Source of the DNA: Candidatus Accumulibacter propinquus
GTDB lineage: Bacteria > Pseudomonadota > Gammaproteobacteria > Burkholderiales > Rhodocyclaceae
Reading direction: 5' to 3'
Assembly: GCA_016714935.1 (NCBI GenBank)
Contig: JADKBU010000013.1
Span: 62,001 to 126,000 of the forward strand
Length of the DNA: 64,000 nt
In this document: positions 28,905 through 38,848 of the stretch, piece after piece
Layout: each line of letters starts with the position of its first letter
How positions within the stretch are numbered: the first letter of the stretch is position 1
Position numbers and translations under genes: made by a program
The notes under the pieces: model-generated
The model's input: only the letters and a program-made list of their open reading frames with translations
Told to the model about the DNA's origin: nothing
The model's database searches: none

Positions 28905-31900
28905 GTGCAGGAAGCGCATATCTTTCAGTGGCGGTCGCTCAAGACCAGGGTGACGATCTTCACCCTGGCGATCTTTCTGGTGAGCCTGTGGTCGCTGGCG
29001 TTCTACGCCGGCCGGATGCTCCGGCAGGACATGCAACGATTGCTGGGTGAGCAGCAGTTCTCGACGGTGACGTTTGTCGCGGCGACGCTGGAAGACGAGT
29101 TGAAGGACCGTCTGCAGGCGCTCGAACAGGGCGCCGGCAGTGTTGACGCCCGGTTGCTCGATCGGCCCGCTGCCTTGCAGCAATTTCTTGAACAGCGTCC
29201 GATCCTGCAGGTCCTGTTCAACGCCGGGGTCGTTGCGCTGACGCCCGCGGGCAGGGTGCTTGCCGCGGTCCCCGTTTCCTCGGCCACCCCTGGTGCTGAT
29301 TATCTGACCAGGGAGGTGCTCGCCGCGACGTTCAGGGAAGGCCGGTCGATGATCAGCGAGCCGGTCATCGGCGGGCGACTCAAGCAACCCGCTTTCGCCA
29401 TGCTGGCACCGATTCGCGACCAGCATGGCCAGGTGATCGCTGTCCTGCTCGGGCGGATCAACCTCGGGAGCCCCAATTTTCTGGACCGGATCACGGCTAG
29501 CCGCTACGGCAAGAGCGGCGGCTATCTGCTCATCGATCCGCAGCGCCGCCTGATCGTCACCGCGACCGACAAGAGCCGCCGCATGGAAGTGCTTCCCGCA
29601 CCCGGCATCAATCCGGTCATCGACCGTTTTATCGAGGGTTTTGAGGGGTCCGCGGTGATGGTCAATCCGCCTGGCGTCGAGGCCCTGGTTTCGGACAAGC
29701 GGGTTGCCGTGGCCGGCTGGATCATGGCCGCCACCCTGCCGACTGACGAGGCTTTTGCCCCGATCCGCGCCATGCAGCAGCACATGCTGCTGGCCACGCT
29801 CATGCTGACGCTGCTGGTGGCTGGTCTGACCTGGTGGATGTTGCGGCGCGAGTTGTCGCCGCTGCTTGCCGCCGCCAGGGCGCTGCTGACCCTGCCGGCT
29901 GAAGGCGAGCCGCCGCAGCCTTTGCCCGTCGCCCGCGATGACGAGATCGGCCAACTGATCGGCGGCTTCAACCACCTGCTGGAGACCCTGACGCAACGGG
30001 AAAGGGCGTTGAAGGAAAGCGAGGCCTTCAAGAACGTCATCCTGAACTCCGTGCCTTCGGAAATCGCAGTGCTCGATCGCAATGGGGTGATCGTGACGGT
30101 CAACGAACCCTGGACGCGTTTTGCCACGGAGCACGGCACGGTGCCCGGCGAGCCCGCGTCACGAACCGGCATTGGCGTGAACTACCTGTCGGTTTGCCAG
30201 GCAGGCATGGTTTCCCAGGCGAACGGGGGAGAATTGAACGCCCTTGAAGGCATCCGGGCCGTGCTCAACGGCAAACTGGCCAGTTTCACTCTCGAGTATC
30301 CCTGCAATACTCCGGAGCAACGCTACTGGTTCAACCTGATGGTCACTCCCCTCGGCCAGGACGGTGACGGCGCCGTGGTCTGCCATTCCAACATCACCGC
30401 GCGCAAACTGGCCGAACAGACGCTTGCCGAAAGCGAAAGGCGTTTTGCCCAATTCATGGATGCCTTGCCGGCAGCCGCGTTCATCAAGGACCAGGACGGC
30501 AACACGCTCTATGTCAATCGCTACCTGGCGGAGGTCATCGGCGCCAGCGCGTGGCTGGGGAAATCCACGCGCGAACTCTTCCCTCCCGATGTGGCGGAAA
30601 AGATGATCGCCGACGATCGGCAGGCGCTCGAAGCCGGTTTCCTGGACACCGAGGAGCCGTTGCCAGGCGCCGATGGCACCTTGCGGCTCTACCAGACCCA
30701 CAAGTTCCGTATCACCCGGCAGGCCGGACCGCCCTTGCTCGGTGGCATCGCGCTGGACATCACCGAACGCAAGCAGGCCGAGGCGGCGTTGCACAAGAGC
30801 GAAGAGCGCCTCTCGCTGGTGTTGCGCGGTACGCAGGACGGTTTCTGGGACTGGGATCTTCTGCGCAACGAACGCTATTATTCGCCGCGCTGGTGGAACA
30901 TGCTCGGCTACGAGGACGGCGAGCTGGCCGTCGATTCGGAATTGTGGCGACGGTTGCTGCACCCCGACGATCTGGAACGAGTCAGGCAGGTCTACGCCAC
31001 GGCCCTGACCGACGGCACCGACGCCTACGAGGTCGAGTTCCGTTTGCGGCACAAGCGCGGCCACTATCTCGACATCATTGCGCGTGCGTTTGTCCTGCGC
31101 GATGAACTCGGCAGGGCAATTCGGGTTTCCGGCGCCAACCGCGACATCACCCGACGCAAGCAGATGGAAGACGCCTTGCGCGAGCAGGAAGAGTTCTTCC
31201 GCCTGATTGCCGAAAACCTCGAAGGCTTCGTTGCGGTGCTCGATGTCGAAGGACGGCGGGTCTACAACAGCCCTTCCTACACGCGCCTGCTCGGCGAGCG
31301 CAACCTTTCCGGAACCTCTTCATTCGTGGACATTCATCCCGCCGACCGGGAACGGGTCACCAGGGCGTTCCGCGACGCCGTGACCACGGGGGTCGGGCAG
31401 CATCTCGAATTTCGCTTCCTGCGCGCCGACGGCGGAATCCTGTTCATGGAATCGCGCAGCGGTGTGATCAGGGACAACACCGGAAAAACCAAATGCATCG
31501 TCGTCGTCTCGCATGACGTCACGGCGCGCAACGAAGCCGAGGGAAGAATCCACCACCTGGCCTTCTATGACGCACTCACACAACTTCCCAACCGCCTGAC
31601 GCTGAAGGATCGTCTCAGCCAGTGCATGGCGGCCAGCAAGCGCAACGGCTGCTATGGCGCCCTGATGTTCCTCGATCTGGACAATTTCAAGCCGGTCAAT
31701 GACACGCATGGGCATGAAGTGGGCGACTTGCTGTTGATCGAGGCGGCCGATCGGCTACGGAAATGCATCCGCGAGATCGACACCGTGGCACGCTTCGGCG
31801 GCGATGAGTTCGTGGTGTTGCTTGGCGGTCTGCATGCGGACAAGGCCGAATCGGCTGCCCAGGCGGAGAACGTCGCGGAAAAGATACGCCTCACCTTGTC

Positions 31901-32117
31901 GGAGCCGTATCGGCTCACCGGCATGCACGAGGGGGAGCCCGCGGAGACCATCGAGCATCACTGTACGGCAAGCATCGGTGTGGCCCTGTTTCTCAATCAC
32001 GAAGGCAGCCGCGACGACATACTCAAGTGGGCGGATGCGGCGATGTATCAGGCCAAGGAGGCTGGGCGAAACCGGATTCGCTTTCATGGATCGCCTGAGC
32101 GGGTGGAGCGAGGCTGA
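28905..32117 (+). CDS. Double-Cache, four-PAS diguanylate cyclase
   Basis: About 1070 residues if it starts at GTG 28905; the frame is open back to a TTG at 28803 inside the previous gene, but homology to the paralogs begins only at WRSLKTRV just after 28905. Helix 1, double-Cache sensor, helix 2, HAMP, four PAS domains (one with WDWDLLRNERYYSPRWW) and GGDEF at 965-969 with an REID inhibitory site five residues before. Third copy of the double-Cache module in the block. Its TGA (32115-32117) directly abuts the stop of the convergent esterase gene, with no spacer. Confidence 0.9.
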   Translation: MQEAHIFQWRSLKTRVTIFTLAIFLVSLWSLAFYAGRMLRQDMQRLLGEQQFSTVTFVAATLEDELKDRLQALEQGAGSVDARLLDRPAALQQFLEQRPILQVLFNAGVVALTPAGRVLAAVPVSSATPGADYLTREVLAATFREGRSMISEPVIGGRLKQPAFAMLAPIRDQHGQVIAVLLGRINLGSPNFLDRITASRYGKSGGYLLIDPQRRLIVTATDKSRRMEVLPAPGINPVIDRFIEGFEGSAVMVNPPGVEALVSDKRVAVAGWIMAATLPTDEAFAPIRAMQQHMLLATLMLTLLVAGLTWWMLRRELSPLLAAARALLTLPAEGEPPQPLPVARDDEIGQLIGGFNHLLETLTQRERALKESEAFKNVILNSVPSEIAVLDRNGVIVTVNEPWTRFATEHGTVPGEPASRTGIGVNYLSVCQAGMVSQANGGELNALEGIRAVLNGKLASFTLEYPCNTPEQRYWFNLMVTPLGQDGDGAVVCHSNITARKLAEQTLAESERRFAQFMDALPAAAFIKDQDGNTLYVNRYLAEVIGASAWLGKSTRELFPPDVAEKMIADDRQALEAGFLDTEEPLPGADGTLRLYQTHKFRITRQAGPPLLGGIALDITERKQAEAALHKSEERLSLVLRGTQDGFWDWDLLRNERYYSPRWWNMLGYEDGELAVDSELWRRLLHPDDLERVRQVYATALTDGTDAYEVEFRLRHKRGHYLDIIARAFVLRDELGRAIRVSGANRDITRRKQMEDALREQEEFFRLIAENLEGFVAVLDVEGRRVYNSPSYTRLLGERNLSGTSSFVDIHPADRERVTRAFRDAVTTGVGQHLEFRFLRADGGILFMESRSGVIRDNTGKTKCIVVVSHDVTARNEAEGRIHHLAFYDALTQLPNRLTLKDRLSQCMAASKRNGCYGALMFLDLDNFKPVNDTHGHEVGDLLLIEAADRLRKCIREIDTVARFGGDEFVVLLGGLHADKAESAAQAENVAEKIRLTLSEPYRLTGMHEGEPAETIEHHCTASIGVALFLNHEGSRDDILKWADAAMYQAKEAGRNRIRFHGSPERVERG

Positions 32118-33082
32118 TCAGAACGGTGCGCTCAGGGTGACGTTGATCGCCGAACTGCGCGCTCCGGGCTGAGCGATCGTGGTCGATGCGCCAAGGCCAA
32201 GGCGCAGGGTCTTGCCGAGTTCGGCATTGACGCCGGCCAGCAGCGTGCCGTAGCCGCCGTTCTGGTTGCTGATCGGCATGTCCATGGCGGTCGGACCGCC
32301 GACGAAGCCGGCACGGTAGCTGTGCTGGTCGTCGTCGTGTTCGTAGTCGTAAGTGAGTTGGGCGTAGGGGCGCAGGCGCGTGCCGGACCAGTCGGTCTCG
32401 GCCGCCACCTGCCAGCCCAGCCGGGAGCGCAGCGACGTGCGGGTCTGGCCGCCGAAGGTCATGGCCGTGGCGCTGTTCGACTGCTCGCTGAAGCCGTCCA
32501 CCCGGACGCGCTCCCAGGCCAGCGCGGCGAGGGGGCCGTGCACGAGGTTGCCGCTGACGAAGTTGTAGCCGATCTGCCCTTGACGCCAAACTGGCCGCCG
32601 CGGGTGTTGCCGCGTTCGCTGCTGCTGAACGGACCGAGGACGACGTTGCGCTTGCTCTCGAAATCGAGCCAGGACCAGGTGGCCAGAGCGCTGGCGTAAA
32701 AGGCGCCGAACTTGTGCGCCGCGAAGGCCGACAGCGCCCACTCGTCGTACTTCACCGTGCCCTGGTCATTGCCGAGATCGAAGGGCGCGTTCCCGTAACC
32801 GAGGGTCACGCCGCCAAACAGTTGCTCGCTGAAGGCCTTTTCGTAGCCGATGACGAAACTGCCGCCGGAGCCATGCGCCGAAGGCAGGCCGTCGTGAGCG
32901 TCTTTCCTGGACGAGGCCAGGTCGCCGGTGACAAAGAAGCCCTGGCCCTGGTAGCCGAAGTTCTCGAACTGCTGCAGTCGGTCATCGATCGAGCGCCATT
33001 GCGCGCCCGATCGCCCGATCGGTACCAGCGACAGCAGACCCACGCGGCTCGCTCCTTCGAGCGAGGCATACACCCAGTCGGA
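32116..33082. repeat. Direct repeat, beta-barrel half of esterase copy 1
   Basis: About 967 bases nearly identical to 34044-35009. The match begins just before the stop codon and ends sharply in the passenger region (after CCCAGTCGGA), beyond which the two genes differ widely. The few differences include single-base run-length changes. Confidence 0.9.
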
Positions 33083-33988
33083 AATCACCTTGTGGAAGAG
33101 CGTGGACGGGTGCCGCTGGTCGGCGTACATGTGGCCGTTGGCTGGCACCTCGCAGGTCAGCGCATTGGGCGGGTTTCCCGGGCATGCGGGCGTCGTGGTA
33201 TCGGTGAAACCGTAAGCCAGCGGGTTGACCAGAATGGCGCTCGTCAGCTTCAGCATGTCGAAATAGAGCAGATTCCTGCCGGCCAGGCCCGCCGTCAGAC
33301 TGCCGTTGAAGGTGGTCATCAGAGCGTCGAGCTGCGCCTTGTCCGCAGGATTGACCAACGACAGGCCATACGGGGACCGGGTCATGTCCATCGCGCCGAT
33401 GACGATCAGCTTGCGCGCGCCGGCCGCCTGCAGACGTGAAACCTGCGCCGTCAAGTCGTTGGCCGCCGCCGCAATGTTCGCCTGGCCGTTGGGCAAAGGC
33501 GCACCGGGCGCGGGGACAAACTGGGCAAAAACGTCGTTCCCGCCCGCCCAGACCGCATAAAGTGCCTGCCTATCGACTGGCCCGCGTGCGAGGAAGCCGT
33601 CGACCTGCATGGCTACCGACGGCAGGTTCACCGCCTGCGGATTGTTCGGTGGTGGCGCATTGACGCGCGCGTCGCCGACAGCCAGGTTGTTGCCGCTGGC
33701 GTTGAGGGCAAATCCGGGGGGTGTCGCCGGGTAGACCGCGTAGGCTGGCGTCACCGACTTGCCGTAATCGGCGCCAAGGTTCTCGGCCCAGACCGTTCCT
33801 GGCTTGGTCGTGAAACGGGCGTTCGGACCGACGAGCGGCCTGAAGGTGCCTGAATCGGTGATGCTGTCGCCAAAGAAATAGAGATTCGAATAGCTCTGGT
33901 CGCCGGCCTGCGTGCCGGCCGCAACTCCGCACAGCAGCGCCGCCAGCACGCCTCCGCGAAGCTGCATGCAACCCTGCCGCCTGTCCAT
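32118..33988 (-). pseudogene. SGNH/GDSL esterase autotransporter, copy 1 (frameshifted)
   Basis: Starts at ATG 33988 (GGAG upstream) with a signal peptide (LAALLCGVAAGTQA). The passenger is a GDSL hydrolase: nucleophile block FGDSITDSG, GGNDVFAQ, and the catalytic DQRHPS block, all intact. The C-terminal third is an autotransporter beta-barrel ending in SAPF, so the enzyme should be displayed on the outer membrane, like EstA. At 32577-32579 a CCC run stands where copy 2 has CCCC, which shifts the frame in the barrel; with one base added the product is about 623 residues. Without it translation reads a false frame to 32459. A sequencing error is quite possible. Confidence 0.82.
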
Positions 33989-34043
33989 CCGTGCTTCTCC
34001 TCAAAGGGTTCGAATTCGCCCGTTCAGCCTCGTGTGGATCACG

Positions 34044-35009
34044 GATCAGAACGGTGCGCTCAGGGTGACGTTGATCGCCGAACTGCGCGCTCCGGGCTGA
34101 GCGATCGTGGTCGATGCGCCAAGGCCAAGGCGCAGGGACTTGCCGAGTTCGGCATTGACGCCGGCCAGCAGCGTGCCGTAGCCGCCGTTCTGGTTGCTGA
34201 TCGGCATGTCCATGGCGGTCGGACCGCCGACGAAGCCGGCACGGTAGCTGTGCTGGTCGTCGTCGTGCTCGTAGTCGTAAGTGAGTTGGGCGTAGGGGCG
34301 CAGCCGCGTGCCGGACCAGTCGGTCTCGGCCGCCACCTGCCAGCCCAGCCGGGAGCGCAGCGACGTGCGGGTCTGGCCGCCGAAGGTCATGGCCGTGGCG
34401 CTGTTCGACTGCTCGCTGAAGCCGTCCACCCGGACGCGCTCCCAGGCCAGCGCGGCGAGGGGGCCGTGCACGAGGTTGCCGCTGACGAAGTTGTAGCCGA
34501 TCTGCCCCTTGACGCCAAACTGGCCGCCGCGGGTGTTGCCGCGTTCGCTGCTGCTGAACGGACCGAGGACGACGTTGCGCTTGCTCTCGAAATCGAGCCA
34601 GGACCAGGTGGCCAGAGCGCTGGCGTAAAAGGCGCCGAACTTGTGCGCCGCGAAGGCCGACAGCGCCCACTCGTCGTACTTCACCGTGCCCTGATCATTG
34701 CCGAGATCGAAGGGCGCGTTCCCGTAACCGAGGTCACGCCGCCAAACAGTTGCTCGCTGAAGGCCTTTCGCAGCCGATGACGAAACTGCCGCCGGAGCCA
34801 TGCGCCGAAGGCAGGCCGTCGTGGGCGTCTTGCCTGGACGAGGCCAGGTCGCCGGTGACAAAGAAGCCCTGGCCCTGGTAGCCGAAGTTCTCGAACTGCT
34901 GCAGTCGGTCATCGATCGAGCGCCATTGCGCGCCCGATCGCCCGATCGGTACCAGCGACAGCAGACCCACGCGACTCGCCCCTTCGAGCGAGGCATACAC
35001 CCAGTCGGA
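34044..35009. repeat. Direct repeat, beta-barrel half of esterase copy 2
   Basis: Partner of 32116-33082, same orientation, offset 1928 bases at its left end and 1927 at its right. Such sharply bounded identity inside two otherwise diverged genes points to gene conversion or a recent exchange of the barrel segment. Confidence 0.9.
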
Positions 35010-35924
35010 CACCACCCGGTGCAGACTGGAGGTCCAATGCACGGCGTCGGCGAACAGGTGTCCATCGGGGGCCGCCACGCAGGCGAGGGCGTCTGGCGGA
35101 GACCCCGGGCACACCGGGGTCGTGGTGTTGGTGAAACCGTAAGCCCCGGGGTCGGCGAAGATGGCGTTGAACAATCTGTTGCCATCGAAAAAGAGCAGGT
35201 TCCTGCCGGCCAACCCCGCCACCAGGGCCGCGTCATAGGTGGCCGTCAGGCTGGTGAGCAGAGCCGCACCGGCCGGCGGCAGGCTTCCGGCAGCGGGGGT
35301 CCGGCCGATGTCGGGAACGCCGATGACAATCAGGTGACGGACGCCGGCCGACTGGAGACGGGCCACCTGCGCGGTCATCGCATTCGCCGCGGTCAGCACG
35401 GCCGCCTGGGCGACCTCGGGAGAGCCGCCGCCGCTTACCCGCGTCGCCTGGACAAAGATGTCGTTCGACCCACCCAGGAGCGCGTAGAGTGCTTTTGCAT
35501 CGACGGGTCCGCGGGCCAGAAAATCGCTGACCTGGGCGCTCACCGGCGGGATGAACGGCCGCAGAAGCGGGAAGTCGTTGAGACTGCCGGGCTGCAAATC
35601 GACGCGTGCGCCACCGACCGCAAAATTGTTGCCGCCGGCGACCGGGGTGAATCCCGCCGTTGCCCCGGTCTGCCAGGCGGCATAGGCGGCGCTGACCGGC
35701 CTGCCGTAACTGGCGCCGAGGTTCTCGCTCCAGACGGTGCCGGGGTTGGTGGTGAAACGGGCGTTCGGCCCGACCAGCGCCTGGTAGGCACCCGAATCGG
35801 TCAGGCTGTCGCCGAAGATTCGGACGTTCGAATAATCGCCGGCCTGTACGCCGGCAACCACGCCAAGCAACAAGGCCGTCAGGACGGCTCCGCGTTTCGT
35901 GTTCAAGCCAGGCTGCCCATGCAC
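34046..35924 (-). pseudogene. SGNH/GDSL esterase autotransporter, copy 2 (frameshifted)
   Basis: Starts at ATG 35924 (AAGGAG upstream), signal peptide LTALLLGVVAGVQA. Passenger blocks FGDSLTDSG, LGGSNDIFVQ and ADAVHW; the third has HW where copy 1 has HP. Same barrel as copy 1, almost base for base. Two one-base losses relative to copy 1 (GG at 34732-34733 for GGG, TTT at 34766-34768 for TTTT) break the frame at the start of the barrel; restored, it would be about 626 residues. It lies 57 bases upstream of copy 1 in transcription order, so the two probably form one operon. Passengers have diverged clearly, so the substrates may differ. Confidence 0.82.
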
Positions 35925-35970
35925 TTCACACTCCTTGCCAAGTTCTGCATTCTAGCAGGCCGTCGCAGTC

Positions 35971-38466
35971 CTACTGCCCCGGGAGCGCCGATACGCCGCG
36001 TTTCTTCAGGAATTTCCCGAGTTTCTTGTCGCTGGAATGGATGTGCTGCATCAGCCAGGCGTGCAGCGACATCACCAACTGCTGCAGGTTGATCTTGGGG
36101 TTGGCCTTGAGTTGCAGGTCGTAGCTCGCCAGCGCGTCGGCCAGTTGCAGGTGCTGCGCCTGATGCTCAGCGATGTCCGGATAAGCGTGTTCGAGCATCA
36201 GCTTTTCCTCGAAGGAAAAGTGGCTGCGCACGTACTCGATCAGCGCCTTCATCACCTTTCTCGATTCGCTCTTCTTGTCGCCTGAACGCGTGCTGGCGTC
36301 AAATCGGCTGAGGATGCGGATCAGTTCCTGGTGCTGGGCATCGATCCAGGCATGCCCCGTCTCGTAGGTGAATGACCACGCCAGCAAGGGGTTGCTGGTC
36401 TCCGCGAGCTGTTTCTTGATGCGTGGCTTCGATGCGACTTCGTAAGGCGGGTTTTCTGCAAAGTCGCTCAGGGCCGCCAGCGGTAGCGGACGCGAGAAAT
36501 GATAGCCCTGGATGACATCACAACCGCTGGCTTCGAGGAAGGCCATCTGTTCCGGCGTTTCCACACCCTCGGCGACGGTCATGATGTCGAGCTTGTTGGC
36601 CATCTCGATGATCGCCAGCACGATGGGCGCGTTGTTTTCTTCCCGGATGAACGACTGGTCGATCTTCAGATAATCGAAAGGCAACTGGTACAGGTAGGAA
36701 AGGGACGAGTAGCCGGTGCCGAAATCGTCCAGGGCGAGATTGACGCCGATCTTCTTCAGGGCCATGAGCGTGGCCTTGGTCGCGGCAAAGTCGTTGATGA
36801 AGGCGCTTTCCGTGATTTCCAGGGTCAGGCGGTAACCGGCCATGCCGTCAAGCGCTTCGACGACCTTCGCCACGATGTCGCTCTGGGTGAGTTGCAGCGG
36901 CGACAGGTTGACGGACATGTTGATGCCGGTGCTGCGCATGACCCGACAGGCTTCCTGCAATACCCACTCGCCGAGCTTGCAGATCAGGCCAGCCTCCTCG
37001 GCGATGGGAATGAAGCGCGCCGGACTGATGATTCCCAGTTCCGGGTGCGCCCAGCGCACCAGCGCCTCGGCGCCGTGTACGCTGCGGCTGACCAGGCAGA
37101 GCTGCGGCTGATAATGCAGCAACAGGTCAGCGGGGATGGCCTGACGCAGTGCGTTTTCGACCATCATTTTTTCCAGTGCCTGCGCGTTGATGCGTTCCGT
37201 GAAGAACTGGAAATTGTTCCGTCCCTGATTCTTGGCATGATACATGGCGACATCGGCGTGCTTGAGCAAATCGGCGACGAACTCGCCGTCGGTCGGGTAG
37301 ATGGCGATGCCTATCGAGGAAGTGGTGGTGACGGTATGGTTGTCGATCCGGCAGGGCTTGCCGATCGCGGCCAGCAACTTCTGGGCGGCGTGCGTGATGT
37401 CGGCCTCGTCGTTGAAATCCTCGAGCAGCAGCACGAACTCGTCGCCGCCCTGCCGCGAGACGGTGTCCGTGGCGCGCAGGCATTCCTGGATGCGACGCGC
37501 CACTTCCTGCAGCAGCAGGTCCCCCACCTCGTGGCCGAGGGTGTCGTTGACCACCTTGAACTTGTCGAGGTCGATGAACATCACCGCCAGCCTGGAGCGG
37601 TTCCGCTCCGCGCGCCCCAACGCCTGTCTGATCCGGTCTTCCACCAGGCTGCGGTTGGGCAACCCGGTCAGGAAGTCGTGATGCGCCATATGCTCGATTC
37701 TGGCCATCGTCCGGCTGGCTTCGGTGATGTCGTTCATCAGGCCGATGTAGTTGGTCACCGATTCGCCCGTCCGGACGACACTGATGTTGGCGTGCACCAG
37801 ATACTCCTCGCCGGTCTTCTTCCGGTTCCATATGTCGCCCTGCCAGTGGCCGATCTCGTGCAGGGTTTGCCACATCTTGCGGAAGAAGCTGCGCGGATGG
37901 CGCCGGGAGGCAAACAGCCGGGGATTCCTGCCGAGCATTTCATCGGTGCGAAAGCCTGTCAGCCCTTCCAGTGCCCGGTTGGCCGAGATGATGTGGTTGT
38001 CCTGACTGGTGATCACGATGCCTTCCGAGGCGTTCTCGAAGACGCTGGCGGACAGTTTCAGTTGCTCCTCGGCCTCCTTGTGACGGGTGATGTCCTGGAG
38101 CACCTCGATCGCCCCAATGATCCTGTCGCCATCGAACAGCGGTTTTGCCTCGAAGGTCAGGTAACGTCGCTTGCCCTTGAGGTCGTCGAACCAGCCCTCG
38201 GCCTTGTAGCCATCACTGGCAAATTCCGTTTTCTCATGCTGACTGTAGAAGCGCGAAGCATCCGCCAGCAGGTTGTCCAGTACCAGGTCGGCCAGGCAGG
38301 GCCTGGGCTCATCGTAGAAGCCCTTCCAGTGATCCTGCGTGCCCAGGACATCGCCGGCGGCGATGCCGGTCAACAACTCGCACGGGCCATTCCAGGCCAC
38401 CACCACATGCCGGGTGTCGACCATGAACGCGGGCAGGCTCAGGGCATTCAGTATGCTGCTAGTCAT
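35971..38466 (-). CDS. PAS-GGDEF-EAL protein with C-terminal hemerythrin domain
   Basis: 831 residues from ATG 38466 (GAGAG upstream). Two PAS domains (about 5-130, 140-260), GGDEF (RATD inhibitory site, then GGDEF intact), EAL with complete catalytic set (AEALVRW, NLSPLQL, EITES, DDFGTGYSSL, AEGVET, QGYHFS), then a bacteriohemerythrin domain of about 125 residues. Its di-iron ligands are visible: His in GHAWIDAQHQE, HFSFEE, EHQAQH and LHAWLMQHIHSSD. Both c-di-GMP synthesis and breakdown could occur; the hemerythrin end suggests control by oxygen, NO or redox state. No membrane segment. Confidence 0.93.
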   Translation of the reverse strand: MTSSILNALSLPAFMVDTRHVVVAWNGPCELLTGIAAGDVLGTQDHWKGFYDEPRPCLADLVLDNLLADASRFYSQHEKTEFASDGYKAEGWFDDLKGKRRYLTFEAKPLFDGDRIIGAIEVLQDITRHKEAEEQLKLSASVFENASEGIVITSQDNHIISANRALEGLTGFRTDEMLGRNPRLFASRRHPRSFFRKMWQTLHEIGHWQGDIWNRKKTGEEYLVHANISVVRTGESVTNYIGLMNDITEASRTMARIEHMAHHDFLTGLPNRSLVEDRIRQALGRAERNRSRLAVMFIDLDKFKVVNDTLGHEVGDLLLQEVARRIQECLRATDTVSRQGGDEFVLLLEDFNDEADITHAAQKLLAAIGKPCRIDNHTVTTTSSIGIAIYPTDGEFVADLLKHADVAMYHAKNQGRNNFQFFTERINAQALEKMMVENALRQAIPADLLLHYQPQLCLVSRSVHGAEALVRWAHPELGIISPARFIPIAEEAGLICKLGEWVLQEACRVMRSTGINMSVNLSPLQLTQSDIVAKVVEALDGMAGYRLTLEITESAFINDFAATKATLMALKKIGVNLALDDFGTGYSSLSYLYQLPFDYLKIDQSFIREENNAPIVLAIIEMANKLDIMTVAEGVETPEQMAFLEASGCDVIQGYHFSRPLPLAALSDFAENPPYEVASKPRIKKQLAETSNPLLAWSFTYETGHAWIDAQHQELIRILSRFDASTRSGDKKSESRKVMKALIEYVRSHFSFEEKLMLEHAYPDIAEHQAQHLQLADALASYDLQLKANPKINLQQLVMSLHAWLMQHIHSSDKKLGKFLKKRGVSALPGQ

Positions 38467-38848
38467 TTTCAAGTTCTCTCAATGCGGGGGACACGCTGCC
38501 CGCAGCTTGCGGGTTTGCCGTGCCTTCGTCGCGGGTGATGACCGAGGCCTGTGCAGAGGATTCCTGCATCCACGACCCACCATTCTAGCCAGTGCGGGGG
38601 GACATGGGCAGGACCTGTGTCACATTCACTGGGTGGGCGCTCCCGGCCGGTGCGCATGCCTGGCGAAGAATGTGCGGCGGCGTACAGAACCCGCGGGTCG
38701 CGCAGGTGAGAATGCTTCCTGCGCGCGGAAAATCTGAAAAGGATAAAGACCTCACCTGCACCAGACGCGGCCAGTCAGCTCCGGCTTTTCCGGGGCCCGA
38801 GTGGCAAAGGTCGCCGACCTGGCCGAGCGCCACCCCGAGGAGTAGCGA
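38467..38848. other. Intergenic region with one putative activator site
   Basis: 382 bases between the divergent hemerythrin protein and the ferritin-like gene. Open frames here are shadows. It contains one copy of the recurring inverted repeat at 38671-38686 and would give the ferritin-like transcript a leader of about 130 bases. Confidence 0.55.
38671..38713 (+). promoter_or_regulatory. Putative Crp/Fnr-type class II promoter, site a
   Basis: TGTGCG-GCGG-CGTACA at 38671-38686, GA, 19 bases, then GAGAAT at 38708-38713 as -10. The repeat centre falls at -41.5. Upstream of the ferritin-like gene at 38849. One of six equal arrangements in the window. Confidence 0.6.
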
